50,080 nucleotides of DNA, from NCBI GenBank assembly GCA_043801855.1, contig JAZDLQ010000042.1, positions 1 through 50,080 of the forward strand. Direction: 5' to 3'. The translations under genes were made by a program, and so were the position numbers. Origin of the DNA: CAYTWW01 sp043801855 (GTDB taxonomy: Archaea; Nanobdellota; Nanobdellia; Woesearchaeales; GW2011-AR15). The notes below the pieces were generated by a model. That model made no database searches, had not been told where the DNA came from, and saw nothing but the letters and a program-made list of their open reading frames with translations. Of this stretch, positions 25,850 to 35,307 are shown piece by piece; position 1 is the first letter of the stretch; the number at the start of each line of letters is the position of its first letter.

Positions 25850-27699
25850 ATCTTTCGAAAATCCTCTTCCAACATAAATATCCTGTTCCATATGCCAAAA
25901 GAAAGCAGCGTATTCAATTGATAAGTGTAATGCTCTTTACCGCTTCTGTGTTTTTCAAGCATTTTTTTAACTGTTTTTTTATTAAGATAAGGCTTTAAAT
26001 CATCATCATAAAGTATCTCTTCTGAATATTCCTTTAGCTCATTTTTATACCAAACATTTGTTGGTATATTAAACCCGTGCTTTTTCCTGTATAATATCTC
26101 TTTTGGAAGCAGATCTTTTAGTGCAAGCTTAAGTATGTGCTTTGTCTCAAAACCATTTAATTTGTATTGATGAGGAATCTTTGCTGCAAGTTCAACAAGC
26201 TCATGGTCCAAAAACGGAACTCTTGCTTCAAGAGAGTTCATCATAGTCATCTTATCTACTTTAAATAACCCGTCATCAGGAAGCCATGTCTTAAATTCAA
26301 TATATAAGTTCTTGTTAAGTTCAGGATAATTCTTGATTTTCTCATTATATTGGTTTAAAATATGCTTCTCGCATCCTATGTGGTGCTTCATGTCATCGCT
26401 ATACAGCTCTTTTTTTAGTTCATCATCAATGAACCGATTCCATGACAGGCTTCTTAAAGCGTCGTTTTGAATAGTTAAATTTTTGAGTGCCTTATATTCA
26501 TGGCTGCTCTTTTTAAGCGCTATTTTGCCTGTATTAGTTATTGCCTCATGAATCAAACCAGGCATCCTTGTCAAATGCCTTCCATAGTGCTGGTAGATGC
26601 TTTGCCGATATCCAACAAAGCTCTCATCTCCTCCATCTCCACTGAGTGCAACAGTTACATGTTTTCTAGTAAATTCACTTATCATGTGAGTTGGAATAGC
26701 AGCAAAATCACCAAATGGCTCATCTAAATGCCAAGTAATTTTGGGTAATAGTTTTCTAACATGGCTAAAATCCATCATTATCTCATGATGATCGGTGTTA
26801 AACCTTTGCGCAATCTCTTTTGCATAATCTAGCTCATTATATTCAGCATCAGAAAAACCTACTGAAAAAGTCTTAACTGGTGTATCAGTTAATTTTGACA
26901 TCAAAGCAACTACAGCACTTGAATCAATCCCACCTGATAAGAATGCGCCCAGAGGAACATCAGCAATTAAGTTTCGCTCAACAGATTTTTCAAAAATTTC
27001 CCTTATTTTTTTAACATAATATTCTTTTGTCCGATTCTCTTCTTTATAGTCAAGGTCATACCATTGCTTGATAATTAGCTCTTTTTCATGCAGCTTAAGG
27101 TAATGTCCTGGTTGAAGCTTAAAAATATTCTTAAAAAGAGTCTTTTTTCCAAGAGAGAATTTGTACGTAAAATAATTGTTTAAGGCTTCCTTATCAATTG
27201 ACCTTGCAACTTCTGTTTTAAGTATCGCTTTAATCTCTGATGCAAAAATGAATTTAACCCCATCCCAAAAATAATATAAAGGCTTTATCCCAAACCTATC
27301 CCTTGCAATAAAAAGCTCTTTATTTGTATCATCCCATATTGCAATTGCAAACATACCGTTTAAAACATTTAGGCACTTTTCCTTTTGTTCTTCATACAAG
27401 TGTAGTATGACTTCAGTATCTGATTTAGAAACAAACGTATGCTTTTTTTTAAGTGCTGACTTTATTTCATTGTAATTATATGTTTCCCCATTATAATTAA
27501 TCCAGATGTTTCCTTCTTCATTGCACATCGGCTGATTGCCTTTAACTGAAGTGTCAATTATTGCAAGCCTTCGCTGCCCAAAAGAAATGCCTTCGCTTGT
27601 ATAATACCCTGACGCATCCGGACCACGATGCGAGATTACATCAGTGCACTTCTTAATTAGGGCTTTATCTTCCCAGTTGAATCCGACAATGCCGCACAT
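25846..27699 (-). CDS. asnB: Asparagine synthase, glutamine-hydrolysing (AsnB-like)
   Basis: The 617-residue protein has an N-terminal class II glutamine amidotransferase domain with Cys2 (MCGIVGFNW) and RRLAIID, and a C-terminal ATP-pyrophosphatase domain with FLSGGIDSSAVVAL and ALSGDGGDESFVGY. Glutamine ammonia is used to amidate an AMP-activated carboxylate. AsnB homologues in polysaccharide loci sometimes amidate sugar acids, so the target may be either aspartate or a glycan component. It is the first gene of a three-gene minus-strand operon with the methyltransferase and GT-B genes. Confidence 0.9.
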   Translation of the reverse strand: MCGIVGFNWEDKALIKKCTDVISHRGPDASGYYTSEGISFGQRRLAIIDTSVKGNQPMCNEEGNIWINYNGETYNYNEIKSALKKKHTFVSKSDTEVILHLYEEQKEKCLNVLNGMFAIAIWDDTNKELFIARDRFGIKPLYYFWDGVKFIFASEIKAILKTEVARSIDKEALNNYFTYKFSLGKKTLFKNIFKLQPGHYLKLHEKELIIKQWYDLDYKEENRTKEYYVKKIREIFEKSVERNLIADVPLGAFLSGGIDSSAVVALMSKLTDTPVKTFSVGFSDAEYNELDYAKEIAQRFNTDHHEIMMDFSHVRKLLPKITWHLDEPFGDFAAIPTHMISEFTRKHVTVALSGDGGDESFVGYRQSIYQHYGRHLTRMPGLIHEAITNTGKIALKKSSHEYKALKNLTIQNDALRSLSWNRFIDDELKKELYSDDMKHHIGCEKHILNQYNEKIKNYPELNKNLYIEFKTWLPDDGLFKVDKMTMMNSLEARVPFLDHELVELAAKIPHQYKLNGFETKHILKLALKDLLPKEILYRKKHGFNIPTNVWYKNELKEYSEEILYDDDLKPYLNKKTVKKMLEKHRSGKEHYTYQLNTLLSFGIWNRIFMLEEDFRKI

Positions 27700-27764
27700 G
27701 AATTGAGTTAAATTCTTTCAATTTAATAAGGTTTTCTGAATGATAATCAAACAGGCAAAGAAAC

Positions 27765-27799
27765 ATTTATATATCAAATAGTATATTTATATATCAAAT
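27765..27799. promoter_or_regulatory. Tandem 15-base repeat over promoter and start of the HTH-MNT gene
   Basis: ATTTATATATCAAAT occurs twice, at 27765-27779 and 27785-27799, with a 20-base period. The first copy supplies a TATA-like element about 27 bases before the ATG at 27798, and the second runs into that ATG. Because the gene encodes an N-terminal winged helix, these copies are candidate binding sites for its own product. Confidence 0.5.
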
Positions 27800-28325
27800 G
27801 ATACAAAAATGTAGCATATGGAAAGTATTTTGTGTCTTTTTAGAAAACCCTACAAAAAAACATCATATAAGAGAAATAGGCAGAAAAATCAACCTTGCAA
27901 CAACATCAGTAAAAAAGCACGTTGATTCACTCATAAAAGAAGAATTAATTTTGGAAAAACATGATGATATCTTCAAATATTATATAGGTAATTTTGATAA
28001 TAATAATTTTAGATTCTACAAAAAGATAAATAACCTGCTTAACTTAAAAAAAAGCGGGCTTATTGAATATATTGAAAAAACATGCTCACCAGACACAATC
28101 ATAATGTTTGGCTCTTATTCTAAAGGAGAAGATATTGAAACAAGTGATATTGACTTATATGTCCAATCTGAGAAATATGATGTTGAACTAAATAAATTTG
28201 AGAAAAAACTTAATAAGCAAATACAGCTTTTTTTCTATTCTAGTATCAATGATGTCGCAGTTAACTTGAGAAACAATATTATTAACGGGACAAAGGTTTC
28301 AGGATATATGCAGATATGGAATTAA
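27798..28325 (+). CDS. Winged-helix plus minimal nucleotidyltransferase (MNT) protein
   Basis: Residues 1-65 form a winged helix (IREIGRKINLATTSVKKHVDSL as the recognition region). Residues 85-175 are a minimal nucleotidyltransferase with MFGSYSKGEDIETSDIDLYV: G105-S106 and the acidic D117 and D119. MNT proteins paired with HEPN proteins are type VII toxin-antitoxin systems in which the MNT adenylylates and silences the HEPN RNase. The start codon lies inside the second promoter repeat. The HEPN-like gene overlaps the 3' end by ten bases, as expected for a coupled pair. Confidence 0.85.
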   Translation: MIQKCSIWKVFCVFLENPTKKHHIREIGRKINLATTSVKKHVDSLIKEELILEKHDDIFKYYIGNFDNNNFRFYKKINNLLNLKKSGLIEYIEKTCSPDTIIMFGSYSKGEDIETSDIDLYVQSEKYDVELNKFEKKLNKQIQLFFYSSINDVAVNLRNNIINGTKVSGYMQIWN

Positions 28326-28708
28326 TAAAAATAACTCCGGATAAAAATAGAGCTAAAAGCCTAGTTGAACTTGCAGAGATAAGGAAAGGCAAGTTAAACT
28401 CCTTTGACATTGAAAAAGAGAGTGCTCTCCTTCTTGAAAGCTACTATGAAATATGCAAGGAGCTAATTACTGCACTTCTCTTTATTGATGGCTACAAAAC
28501 ATTAAGCCATAAGGATTTGGTAGATTATATTTCTCGCAATGATGAATTTACAGAAAGCGAAATACATCTAATCGATTCACTTAGAATAAAGCGAAATGAA
28601 CTGGTGTATTATGGGATATTTGTCCAAAAAGAATATCTTATCCGTAACAAAGAAAAAATTGAGAACATAATTATGAGATTATTTTCAACTGTAAAAAATA
28701 GGCTTTAA
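28316..28708 (+). CDS. HEPN-like protein, probable toxin partner of the MNT gene
   Basis: The 130-residue all-helical protein ends with RIKRNELVYYG (residues 90-100), the position of the HEPN RX4-6H RNase motif. Here R93-N94 is followed by Y98 where histidine is usual. If the histidine is needed for RNA cleavage, the protein may be inactive or use tyrosine; similar RNxxxYYG forms are, as far as I recall, common in archaeal HEPN proteins. Its gene overlaps the MNT gene by ten bases and the convergent zinc-ribbon gene by four. Confidence 0.75.
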   Translation: MELIKITPDKNRAKSLVELAEIRKGKLNSFDIEKESALLLESYYEICKELITALLFIDGYKTLSHKDLVDYISRNDEFTESEIHLIDSLRIKRNELVYYGIFVQKEYLIRNKEKIENIIMRLFSTVKNRL

Positions 28709-29016
28709 TCAAAATATCTTGGGTCATCGCTTCTTACTGTCTCTTCTTTTTTAGCATTTTTAACCTGCTTAACTGCGTTTATTTCTAGAGCTTTTTTCAT
28801 GTTCATTGTGCCGCAATTCATACATACAAAAAAAGGGCCGAATTTTCCTTGTTTTAAGTCAAGGTAATCGCCACAAGAGCATCTCATCTCTCCAAGAATC
28901 ATGTCTTTATGGTCTGCGCATGTAGGTATTTTCTCTTTATTCTTAATAGTTGCAATAGCTCCACAGAAAGGGCATTTGTCAATCTTGCTTTCACCATATC
29001 TTTTTGGGATATACAT
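28705..29016 (-). CDS. Small double zinc-ribbon protein
   Basis: The 103-residue protein contains CPFCG with a later CADH, then CSCGDYLDLKQGKFGPFF followed by CMNCG. The second unit resembles the C-terminal zinc finger of topoisomerase I. This suggests nucleic-acid binding in the cytoplasm. Its ATG follows the TGA of the reconstructed GT2 frame without a gap, so it is probably the last gene of that operon. Confidence 0.68.
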   Translation of the reverse strand: MYIPKRYGESKIDKCPFCGAIATIKNKEKIPTCADHKDMILGEMRCSCGDYLDLKQGKFGPFFVCMNCGTMNMKKALEINAVKQVKNAKKEETVRSDDPRYFD

Positions 29017-29927
29017 TCAGATCCTCTTTTTTAGTTTAAACTCAATCCATTTGAATGGCGATAAAATCTTGAAAAAATAATATGTTGCAAGAAAAATATA
29101 AAGAATAAACGGAAACAAAATTAGAAACTTCTTATCTTCTTTTACTTGTTTATTGCAGTATTGTTCTGCTTTGCAATATGTTCAAAGTAAAGTGCTGCTG
29201 AAAACAGGTTTAGTGGTGTAACCATGATAAATGAAAATAGCCAAGAAAACATATTAATCTTGTTTTTATTTTCTAAAAATGAAAGTATCCCATACTTTTT
29301 TTGCCTCATAAGTAAAACACTTACCTGCGTTGGGTCTCCAAGATGGTTTGAAATGACAGGAATTCTTACAAAATAAAACCCGTCTTTTCGTAGCCTGTTG
29401 CATAGCTCAATGTCTTCTCCCATTATGTTTTTTGGGTCAAAAAGATACTTCTTAATCACGCTGCTTCTAAGTAAAAAAGATTGTGTTACATATACTGGAA
29501 AAATCTCATCTTCCCTTGAGCGAAGCACATACATAAACTTTTGTGCATTAGAATCAAGCGGGCATAAGCTATATCCTGATACTGCGCCGATTTTTTCATC
29601 AAGTTTAATTGTCTCTTTTGCCATAGATACCCAATTTTTGTCAAGAACAAAATCTCCATCAACAACTATTGTAAATTCATTTGTTGCAGCCTTTATCCCA
29701 TTATTCCTGGCGTGTGATATCCCCTGGTTTTTTTCATGAAGTATAAGCTTTATTTTTTTGTCTTTTTTAGACAGCCTTTTAATTATGTCTCGTGTATTAT
29801 CCTTAGAAACATCATCTACTAAAATTATCTCATCTACCTGGTCTTTGATTGATTTGTAGAAGCGTTCAATATATTTTGAAGTATTATAGACAGTAACGAC
29901 TGCTGAAACTTTGTTATCATTAATCAT
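29017..29927 (-). CDS. GT2 glycosyltransferase with a frameshifted C-terminal membrane segment
   Basis: The main frame (29142-29927, 261 residues) is a GT2 enzyme: AVVTVYNTSKYIERF, LVDDVSKDNT, VVDGDFVLDKNW as the DXD region and MGEDIELCNRLRKDG. It stops at TAA 29142-29144. In another frame the sequence continues without a stop for 43 residues, including a clear membrane helix (KKFLILFPFILYIFLATYYF) and a basic tail, and ends at TGA 29017-29019, directly against the ATG of the zinc-ribbon gene. One missing base near 29145-29150 would join the two. I take 29017 as the original end; the truncated protein may still fold. Confidence 0.7.
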
Positions 29928-29994
29928 AAATCACCTGATAAAAATATATAATATAAACTTTTCCCACAAAAAGCAAAAAATGAGAGTTACTTTG

Positions 29995-31597
29995 CTATGT
30001 AATCCTATATAGATTACAGTTTCCAATGGTATGCAATTTAAATAATTTATTTTTATAATCTTTAATAAATGGCTCTGGGCCAGCCTGTCGATTCCACCCA
30101 TAGGTTCCTTTCATATCCTCTAATGAGTCCTCTATTACGTATTCAACTCCATTTTGTTTTACTTTGTTGTACACTTCAGTTGTATTATAGTTATAAGGAT
30201 AAGTTACTTCTTTAATGTCATAAAGTATATCAAAGCCGAATCTGCCCCACCTGTCCATTATCTTAGTTCCTCTAGGAAGGTTCATAGACGCCCATCTGCC
30301 CATTTCAAGGACATCTTTCATGTTAGGGTCATAATCTGTATTTTGGTGTATTGATATTGCGTACAAGATGCTTTGGAAAACATTCAAAACAATCAATAAT
30401 ATTGCTAATGAAAATACAATCCTTGAGATATTGATTCGGGTTTGAATAAGTTGGATTGCACGGTAGATATAAAAAAAGAGGACAGGCACTAAAGGAATTA
30501 AAAACCTAATCATCCTATAGTTGTATAACAGCAATATCAAAGCATAAAATAGAAAATACCAATCGATTATTGATCTTTTCTTAAGAATGCTATAAACAAA
30601 GCCAGTCATAATAATTATACTAATAAATATTCCAATTAAAACATAAAGATATAAATAAATTGGAAAAGAAGCTAAAGTTGAAATTAGGGTTTTGCCATCG
30701 ACTAAATTTGGTAATATTGAATAATGTGCAATGTCTGAAACAGCTGTTGTCAATGCAGCGTTAAACATCAATGAAGGAAGGATATAGATATACCCTAATG
30801 TATTAAGAATTGGTTTTAATAATAGTGCAACTGGATTACCATTAAGCTGAGTTAGTGCTTCAGTATCTATCATAAAAAGCACCTTATCAGCAGTATAAGG
30901 CAGTGTTGGTGACTTGAATTTTTCAACATAATAAACAGATAATAGTGCAAAAGTTAATGTTGCCAAAACCGCATAGACAAAAGCATATTTGTATTTTTTT
31001 AATTCAAATATTTTTTTCTTATCAAATTTTATTATTGCTATTGCAACTGCTGGAATTAATGTGATTCCTATTGTACGAAATAAGCATGCCAATAAAGTTA
31101 GTGCAGAAAGAAACAGTGTTTTTTTTAAATTCATTGAATCTTTATTTTTAAGTACATATAGTATTACAAGCATTGAAAGCAATATAAATGGGTGCTCTGG
31201 CTCAACAACAGTTGATTGGAATAAAAAATTGAAATTAAACGCTGTTAATATTGTCAAAATAATTGCAAGCTTGCGATTTAGCAGGTGAACAAATATTTTG
31301 TAAATAACATAGATTGATGCGATTGAAAAAATAGCTATTAGTAGCCTTGGCAAAAAAAAAAGAATATCCGACGATATTAAATAATGTCCCAACAATCATC
31401 GGCAGGTAAAGGTATGATACTGCATTTTCAGGCATATGGCCATCAATAGAAGTGCTTGATACACCGTAACCATCTGCATAGTTTTTTGCAAGCACTACAA
31501 ATTTGCTGTCGTTTTGCAAGTTTCTTGGGTCATTATCTATCATTGCAAATAGCAGCACCAAAAGCAATATGAGAATGTATGTAATCTTCACTTTCAT
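29995..31597 (-). CDS. GT-C mannosyltransferase-like membrane protein (PMT/ArnT type), frameshifted
   Basis: Two overlapping frames (31235-31597 and 29995-31395) form one polytopic protein of about 530 residues. The first has an N-terminal membrane helix and an acidic loop MIDNDPRNLQ, as GT-C enzymes have for metal and lipid-phosphosugar binding. The second continues with many helices, including CLFRTIGITLIP, and a soluble C-terminal domain. They meet at a T10 tract on the coding strand (A10 at 31352-31361 as given); nine would keep the frame. GT-C enzymes use dolichyl-phosphate sugars to glycosylate exported proteins or lipids. Confidence 0.75.
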
Positions 31598-31700
31598 GTA
31601 ATTTTTAAAAACGTATGTTTCCTTATAATATTTTCTGTTGACCTTAAATATCTTTTAATACAGTAAAAAATATAACTAAGCGTATTTTTATTCACAAATC

Positions 31701-33215
31701 TTGGCAAGCAAACATAAAATAAGAAAAGGCGTGTGCTTAATAGTTCCTCCAACAAGAACTTATTCTACAATAATGCCGCTTGGAATTCTTAGCCTTTCAG
31801 CATATCTTGAATCAAAGCATATTGAAAATTATATCCTCGATTTCAAGATGAAAGAAGATATGCAGGCGATGGGTGCGATCTTAGATTCTCTTAAATTAGA
31901 AAAACCAAGAATTATTGCAACATCATGCATGTGCACTGAAATTGAGCATGTTATTGCCTTATGCACTGAAATAAAAAAGATACTTCCATATTCAAAAATA
32001 ATTGTAGGCGGCCCACATCCAACTAATTTTCCAGAAGTATTTTCAAGCAACAATTGTTTTGATTATATAGTAATCGGTGAAGGAGAAATTACTTTTTATG
32101 AATTATGTTCCTTATTAATTAAGAAAAAATCGCCATCTGATGACGAACTTTTTAAGATTAAAGGAATTGCATGGAAGAAAAATATCTCTGATAAAAGGCC
32201 ATTGTTGGAAAATCTTGATGACCTGCCGATACCTGCATATCATAAGATAGATATGGAATATTACGCAAAGCCAAATTCATGGATAATAAGGCCTGTTTTT
32301 ATCTCAGTTGCAAGTATATTTACTTCAAGAGGATGTCCTTATCGATGTAGGTTTTGTACAACACACGCAGTATTTGGGAAACGAGCAAGAAATAGATCAA
32401 TCAGACTTATTCTTCAGGAAATCAAGCTGCTTTTGAATAAATATAAATTTGATGCAATTAGTTTTAGCGATGATACTTTTACTGTCAATAAAGAGTACAC
32501 TAAAAATCTTTGCAGAGCGATAATAAAAAATAACATGAAGTTCATTTGGGGATGCGAGACAAGGGCAAACCTTGTGGATGAAGAACTGCTTAAATTAATG
32601 AGAGATGCCGGCTGTATACAGGTTGATTTTGGGATAGAGACCTGCTCACCAAGACTACTAAAAGTCATTCAAAAAGACATAACTGTTGGATCAATAGAAA
32701 AAGCATTGCTACTTTGCAGAAATCTTGGCATAAGGACCTTTGTCAATATGATGACAAATCTTCCAACTGAAACTATTGAAGACTTGAATATGAGTATTGT
32801 TATGATGAAGCGCTTAAAGCCTAATGTCATTGTATGGAATGTAACAATACCTTATCCTGGAACAAACCTAGATATTGTTATTGACAACAAAGACCTTGAA
32901 TTATTCAACAGATTTAGTTCATCTGAAATCTATACTGTCCTTGATAATAAATATAAGATTTGCAAATACAAGGCAAAATTCAATGATATTGTATTTAATA
33001 GGCTTTATAAGACTTTTTTTCATCCGAAAAAACCGCACTTGATTTTGACGCAAACATACATCGGAAGCTTTTTTCGATTCATTGATTTTATTTTTGATGC
33101 TAAATATATAAAACAGATACTGCGAAGCAGGCGTAAGGTAATGTATTTAAAAGAATTCTTCAAAATAACCCCAAGTTTAGGAAAGCCTAGCATGATCAAA
33201 CACAAAAGCAAATGA
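31701..33215 (+). CDS. B12-binding-domain radical SAM protein
   Basis: The 504-residue enzyme has a cobalamin-binding-like domain (LIVPPTRTYSTIMPLG, VGGPHPTNFPE, IGEGE) and a radical SAM domain with TSRGCPYRCRFC (C212, C216, C219). The layout is the same as for the protein at 12287-13813, but this copy has the normal low GC of the window. The start is TTG 31701, about 30 bases after a weak TATA-like AAAATATAAC; GTG at 31728 is an alternative. Methylation of a glycan or lipid is a guess from context. Confidence 0.8.
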   Translation: MASKHKIRKGVCLIVPPTRTYSTIMPLGILSLSAYLESKHIENYILDFKMKEDMQAMGAILDSLKLEKPRIIATSCMCTEIEHVIALCTEIKKILPYSKIIVGGPHPTNFPEVFSSNNCFDYIVIGEGEITFYELCSLLIKKKSPSDDELFKIKGIAWKKNISDKRPLLENLDDLPIPAYHKIDMEYYAKPNSWIIRPVFISVASIFTSRGCPYRCRFCTTHAVFGKRARNRSIRLILQEIKLLLNKYKFDAISFSDDTFTVNKEYTKNLCRAIIKNNMKFIWGCETRANLVDEELLKLMRDAGCIQVDFGIETCSPRLLKVIQKDITVGSIEKALLLCRNLGIRTFVNMMTNLPTETIEDLNMSIVMMKRLKPNVIVWNVTIPYPGTNLDIVIDNKDLELFNRFSSSEIYTVLDNKYKICKYKAKFNDIVFNRLYKTFFHPKKPHLILTQTYIGSFFRFIDFIFDAKYIKQILRSRRKVMYLKEFFKITPSLGKPSMIKHKSK

Positions 33216-33260
33216 AATAAGATATTTTTTTAAAATAAGATATTTTCTAATATTTTCTAA
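33215..33260. repeat. Nested direct repeats upstream of gmd
   Basis: AAATAAGATATTTT occurs at 33215-33228 and 33233-33246, and TATTTTCTAA is duplicated head to tail at 33241-33260. They fill most of the 68-base gap before gmd. They could be regulator sites or a result of replication slippage in AT-rich DNA. Confidence 0.45.
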
Positions 33261-33283
33261 AATTAGAATTAATTGTAACTAAA

Positions 33284-34327
33284 ATGAAACGTGCGTTAAT
33301 TACTGGAATAACAGGGCAAGATGGCTCGTACTTGGCAGAGTTCTTGCTGGCAAAGGGTTATCAAGTCTACGGAATTATTAGAAGATCATCAACATTTAAC
33401 ACATGGAGAATAAACCATATCTATAAGGACATACATGAATCTAAGAATTTTTTCCTTTCATATGGCGATTTGACAGATTCAACAAATATAATTAGACTTA
33501 TTAAGCAAATAGATCCTGACGAAATTTACAACCTTGGTGCGCAATCACATGTTCAGGTTAGCTTTGACACAGCTGAATATACTGCAAATTCTGATGCACT
33601 TGGCGTTTTAAGAATCCTTGAAGCAATAAGGCTTTTGGATAAAATAGATAAAATCAAATTATATCAAGCATCGACATCTGAACTTTACGGAAAAGTACAA
33701 GAAACTCCTCAAACTGAAAAAACACCGTTTTATCCAAGAAGCCCTTATGGTGTTGCTAAACTATATGCATATTGGATAATTAAAAACTACAGAGAAGCGT
33801 ATAATCTCTTTGCATCGAACGGCATTATGTTTAACCACGAAAGCCCAAGAAGAGGCCAGACTTTTGTTACAAGAAAAATCACAATGGGTCTTGCAAAGAT
33901 AAAATTTGGATATTCAAAAAAACTATTCCTTGGCAATCTTGATGCAAAAAGAGATTGGGGCTATGCAAAAGAATATGTTGAAGCAATGTGGCTTATCTTG
34001 CAGCTGGAAAGAGCTGATGACTATGTTATTGCAAGTGGAAAAGCGCATACTGTCAGGGAATTTGTTAATGAGGCTGCCAAATGCATGGGTATGAATATCA
34101 AATGGAAAGGCAGCGGAACTGATGAAAAAGGATATTGGAATGAAAAGCCAATAATCGAGATTGATCCAAGATATTTTAGGCCGACTGAAGTTGATACGCT
34201 TCTTGGCGATAGTTCAAAAGCAGAAAAAGAGCTAGGATGGAAGCCAAAAACTAATTTTAAGGACCTTGTTGAATTAATGGCTGAAGCTGATTTAAATTTA
34301 ATCAAGAAAAAGCAGGTAATATATTAA
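33284..34327 (+). CDS. gmd: GDP-mannose 4,6-dehydratase
   Basis: Converts GDP-D-mannose to GDP-4-keto-6-deoxy-D-mannose, the first step of GDP-L-fucose synthesis. The 347-residue protein has ITGITGQDGSYLAEFL (residues 6-21), IIRRSSTFNTWRI at 31-43, ASTSELYGK with the catalytic Ser/Thr and Glu near 130-137, and SPYGVAK with Y155 and K159. Length and motifs fit Gmd throughout. The stop overlaps the ATG of fcl by one base, so the two are coupled. Confidence 0.95.
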   Translation: MKRALITGITGQDGSYLAEFLLAKGYQVYGIIRRSSTFNTWRINHIYKDIHESKNFFLSYGDLTDSTNIIRLIKQIDPDEIYNLGAQSHVQVSFDTAEYTANSDALGVLRILEAIRLLDKIDKIKLYQASTSELYGKVQETPQTEKTPFYPRSPYGVAKLYAYWIIKNYREAYNLFASNGIMFNHESPRRGQTFVTRKITMGLAKIKFGYSKKLFLGNLDAKRDWGYAKEYVEAMWLILQLERADDYVIASGKAHTVREFVNEAAKCMGMNIKWKGSGTDEKGYWNEKPIIEIDPRYFRPTEVDTLLGDSSKAEKELGWKPKTNFKDLVELMAEADLNLIKKKQVIY

Positions 34328-35253
34328 TGGATAAAATTATCATTACAGGCGGCGCTGGTTTTTTAGGAAGGTTTGTTGTCAGCGAATTTCTGAAAGCAGG
34401 ATATCCTAAAGAGAATATATTTATTCCTAGAAGTGCTGAATATGATTTGAGGAAAAAAGAAAGCATTAAAAAAATGCTTCATAATTTTCCATGTGAAAAA
34501 ATAATACACCTTGCAGCCAAAGTTGGAGGAATTGGCTATAACCAGAAGCACCCTGCTGAATTATTCTACAATAACCTTATTATGGGAATCCAATTGATGG
34601 AAGAAGCAAGGCTTTCAAATGTGACTAAATTTGTTGCTATTGGAACAATTTGCGCTTACCCAAAGTTTACACCTGTTCCTTTTAAGGAAACACAGCTTTG
34701 GAACGGATATCCTGAAGAAACCAATGCTCCTTATGGCCTTGCAAAAAAAATGATGCTGGTGCAGGCGCAGGCTTATAGAAAACAATATGGATTAAATGCA
34801 ATATTTCTTTTGCCTGTAAACCTTTACGGTCCAAATGATAACTTTAATCCGGAGCAATCCCATGTAATTCCTGCATTAATCCGTAAAATACATGAAGCTA
34901 AGAAAAATAAATCTCCTATATTAGATGTATGGGGAACAGGCTCGCCTTCCCGGGAATTTTTATATGTTGAAGATGCCGCGCATGGAATTTATCTTGCAAC
35001 TGAAAAATATAATAAAGAAGAGCCGGTTAACCTTGGCTCTGGGACGGAAATAACAATAAAAGACCTTGTAAACATGCTTTGTAGATTAATGAAATATAAT
35101 GGCAGGATCAATTGGCAAAAAGACAAGCCAGATGGCCAGCCGAGAAGATGCCTTGATGTGTCAAAGGCAAAAGAGGAATTCGGCTTCAGCGCTAGAACAT
35201 CTTTAGAAGAAGGACTTAAAAGAACAATTAAATGGTGGGAAAAATATTGTTAA
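34327..35253 (+). CDS. fcl: GDP-L-fucose synthase
   Basis: Performs epimerisation and NADPH reduction of the Gmd product to GDP-L-fucose. The 308-residue SDR shows IITGGAGFLGRFV at residues 5-17, HLAAKVGGIGYN, IGTICAYPKF and the YxxxK pair in NAPYGLAKK (Y136, K140), followed by LPVNLYGPNDNF, all typical of Fcl/WcaG. It is co-transcribed with gmd. Confidence 0.94.
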   Translation: MDKIIITGGAGFLGRFVVSEFLKAGYPKENIFIPRSAEYDLRKKESIKKMLHNFPCEKIIHLAAKVGGIGYNQKHPAELFYNNLIMGIQLMEEARLSNVTKFVAIGTICAYPKFTPVPFKETQLWNGYPEETNAPYGLAKKMMLVQAQAYRKQYGLNAIFLLPVNLYGPNDNFNPEQSHVIPALIRKIHEAKKNKSPILDVWGTGSPSREFLYVEDAAHGIYLATEKYNKEEPVNLGSGTEITIKDLVNMLCRLMKYNGRINWQKDKPDGQPRRCLDVSKAKEEFGFSARTSLEEGLKRTIKWWEKYC

Positions 35254-35307
35254 TTTTTCAATTTTTCCGATATCAATTTATATAAATTGTATTTTTTTAA
35301 CTAAAGT

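Noticed and set aside
29082..29114. Separate small membrane protein from an internal TTG
   Set aside because: There is no Shine-Dalgarno or TATA signal, and the frame reads better as the lost C-terminus of the GT2 gene.
31496..31504. ACAAATTTG as a fifth copy of the glmM operator
   Set aside because: It lacks the last T of the palindrome and lies inside a coding region.
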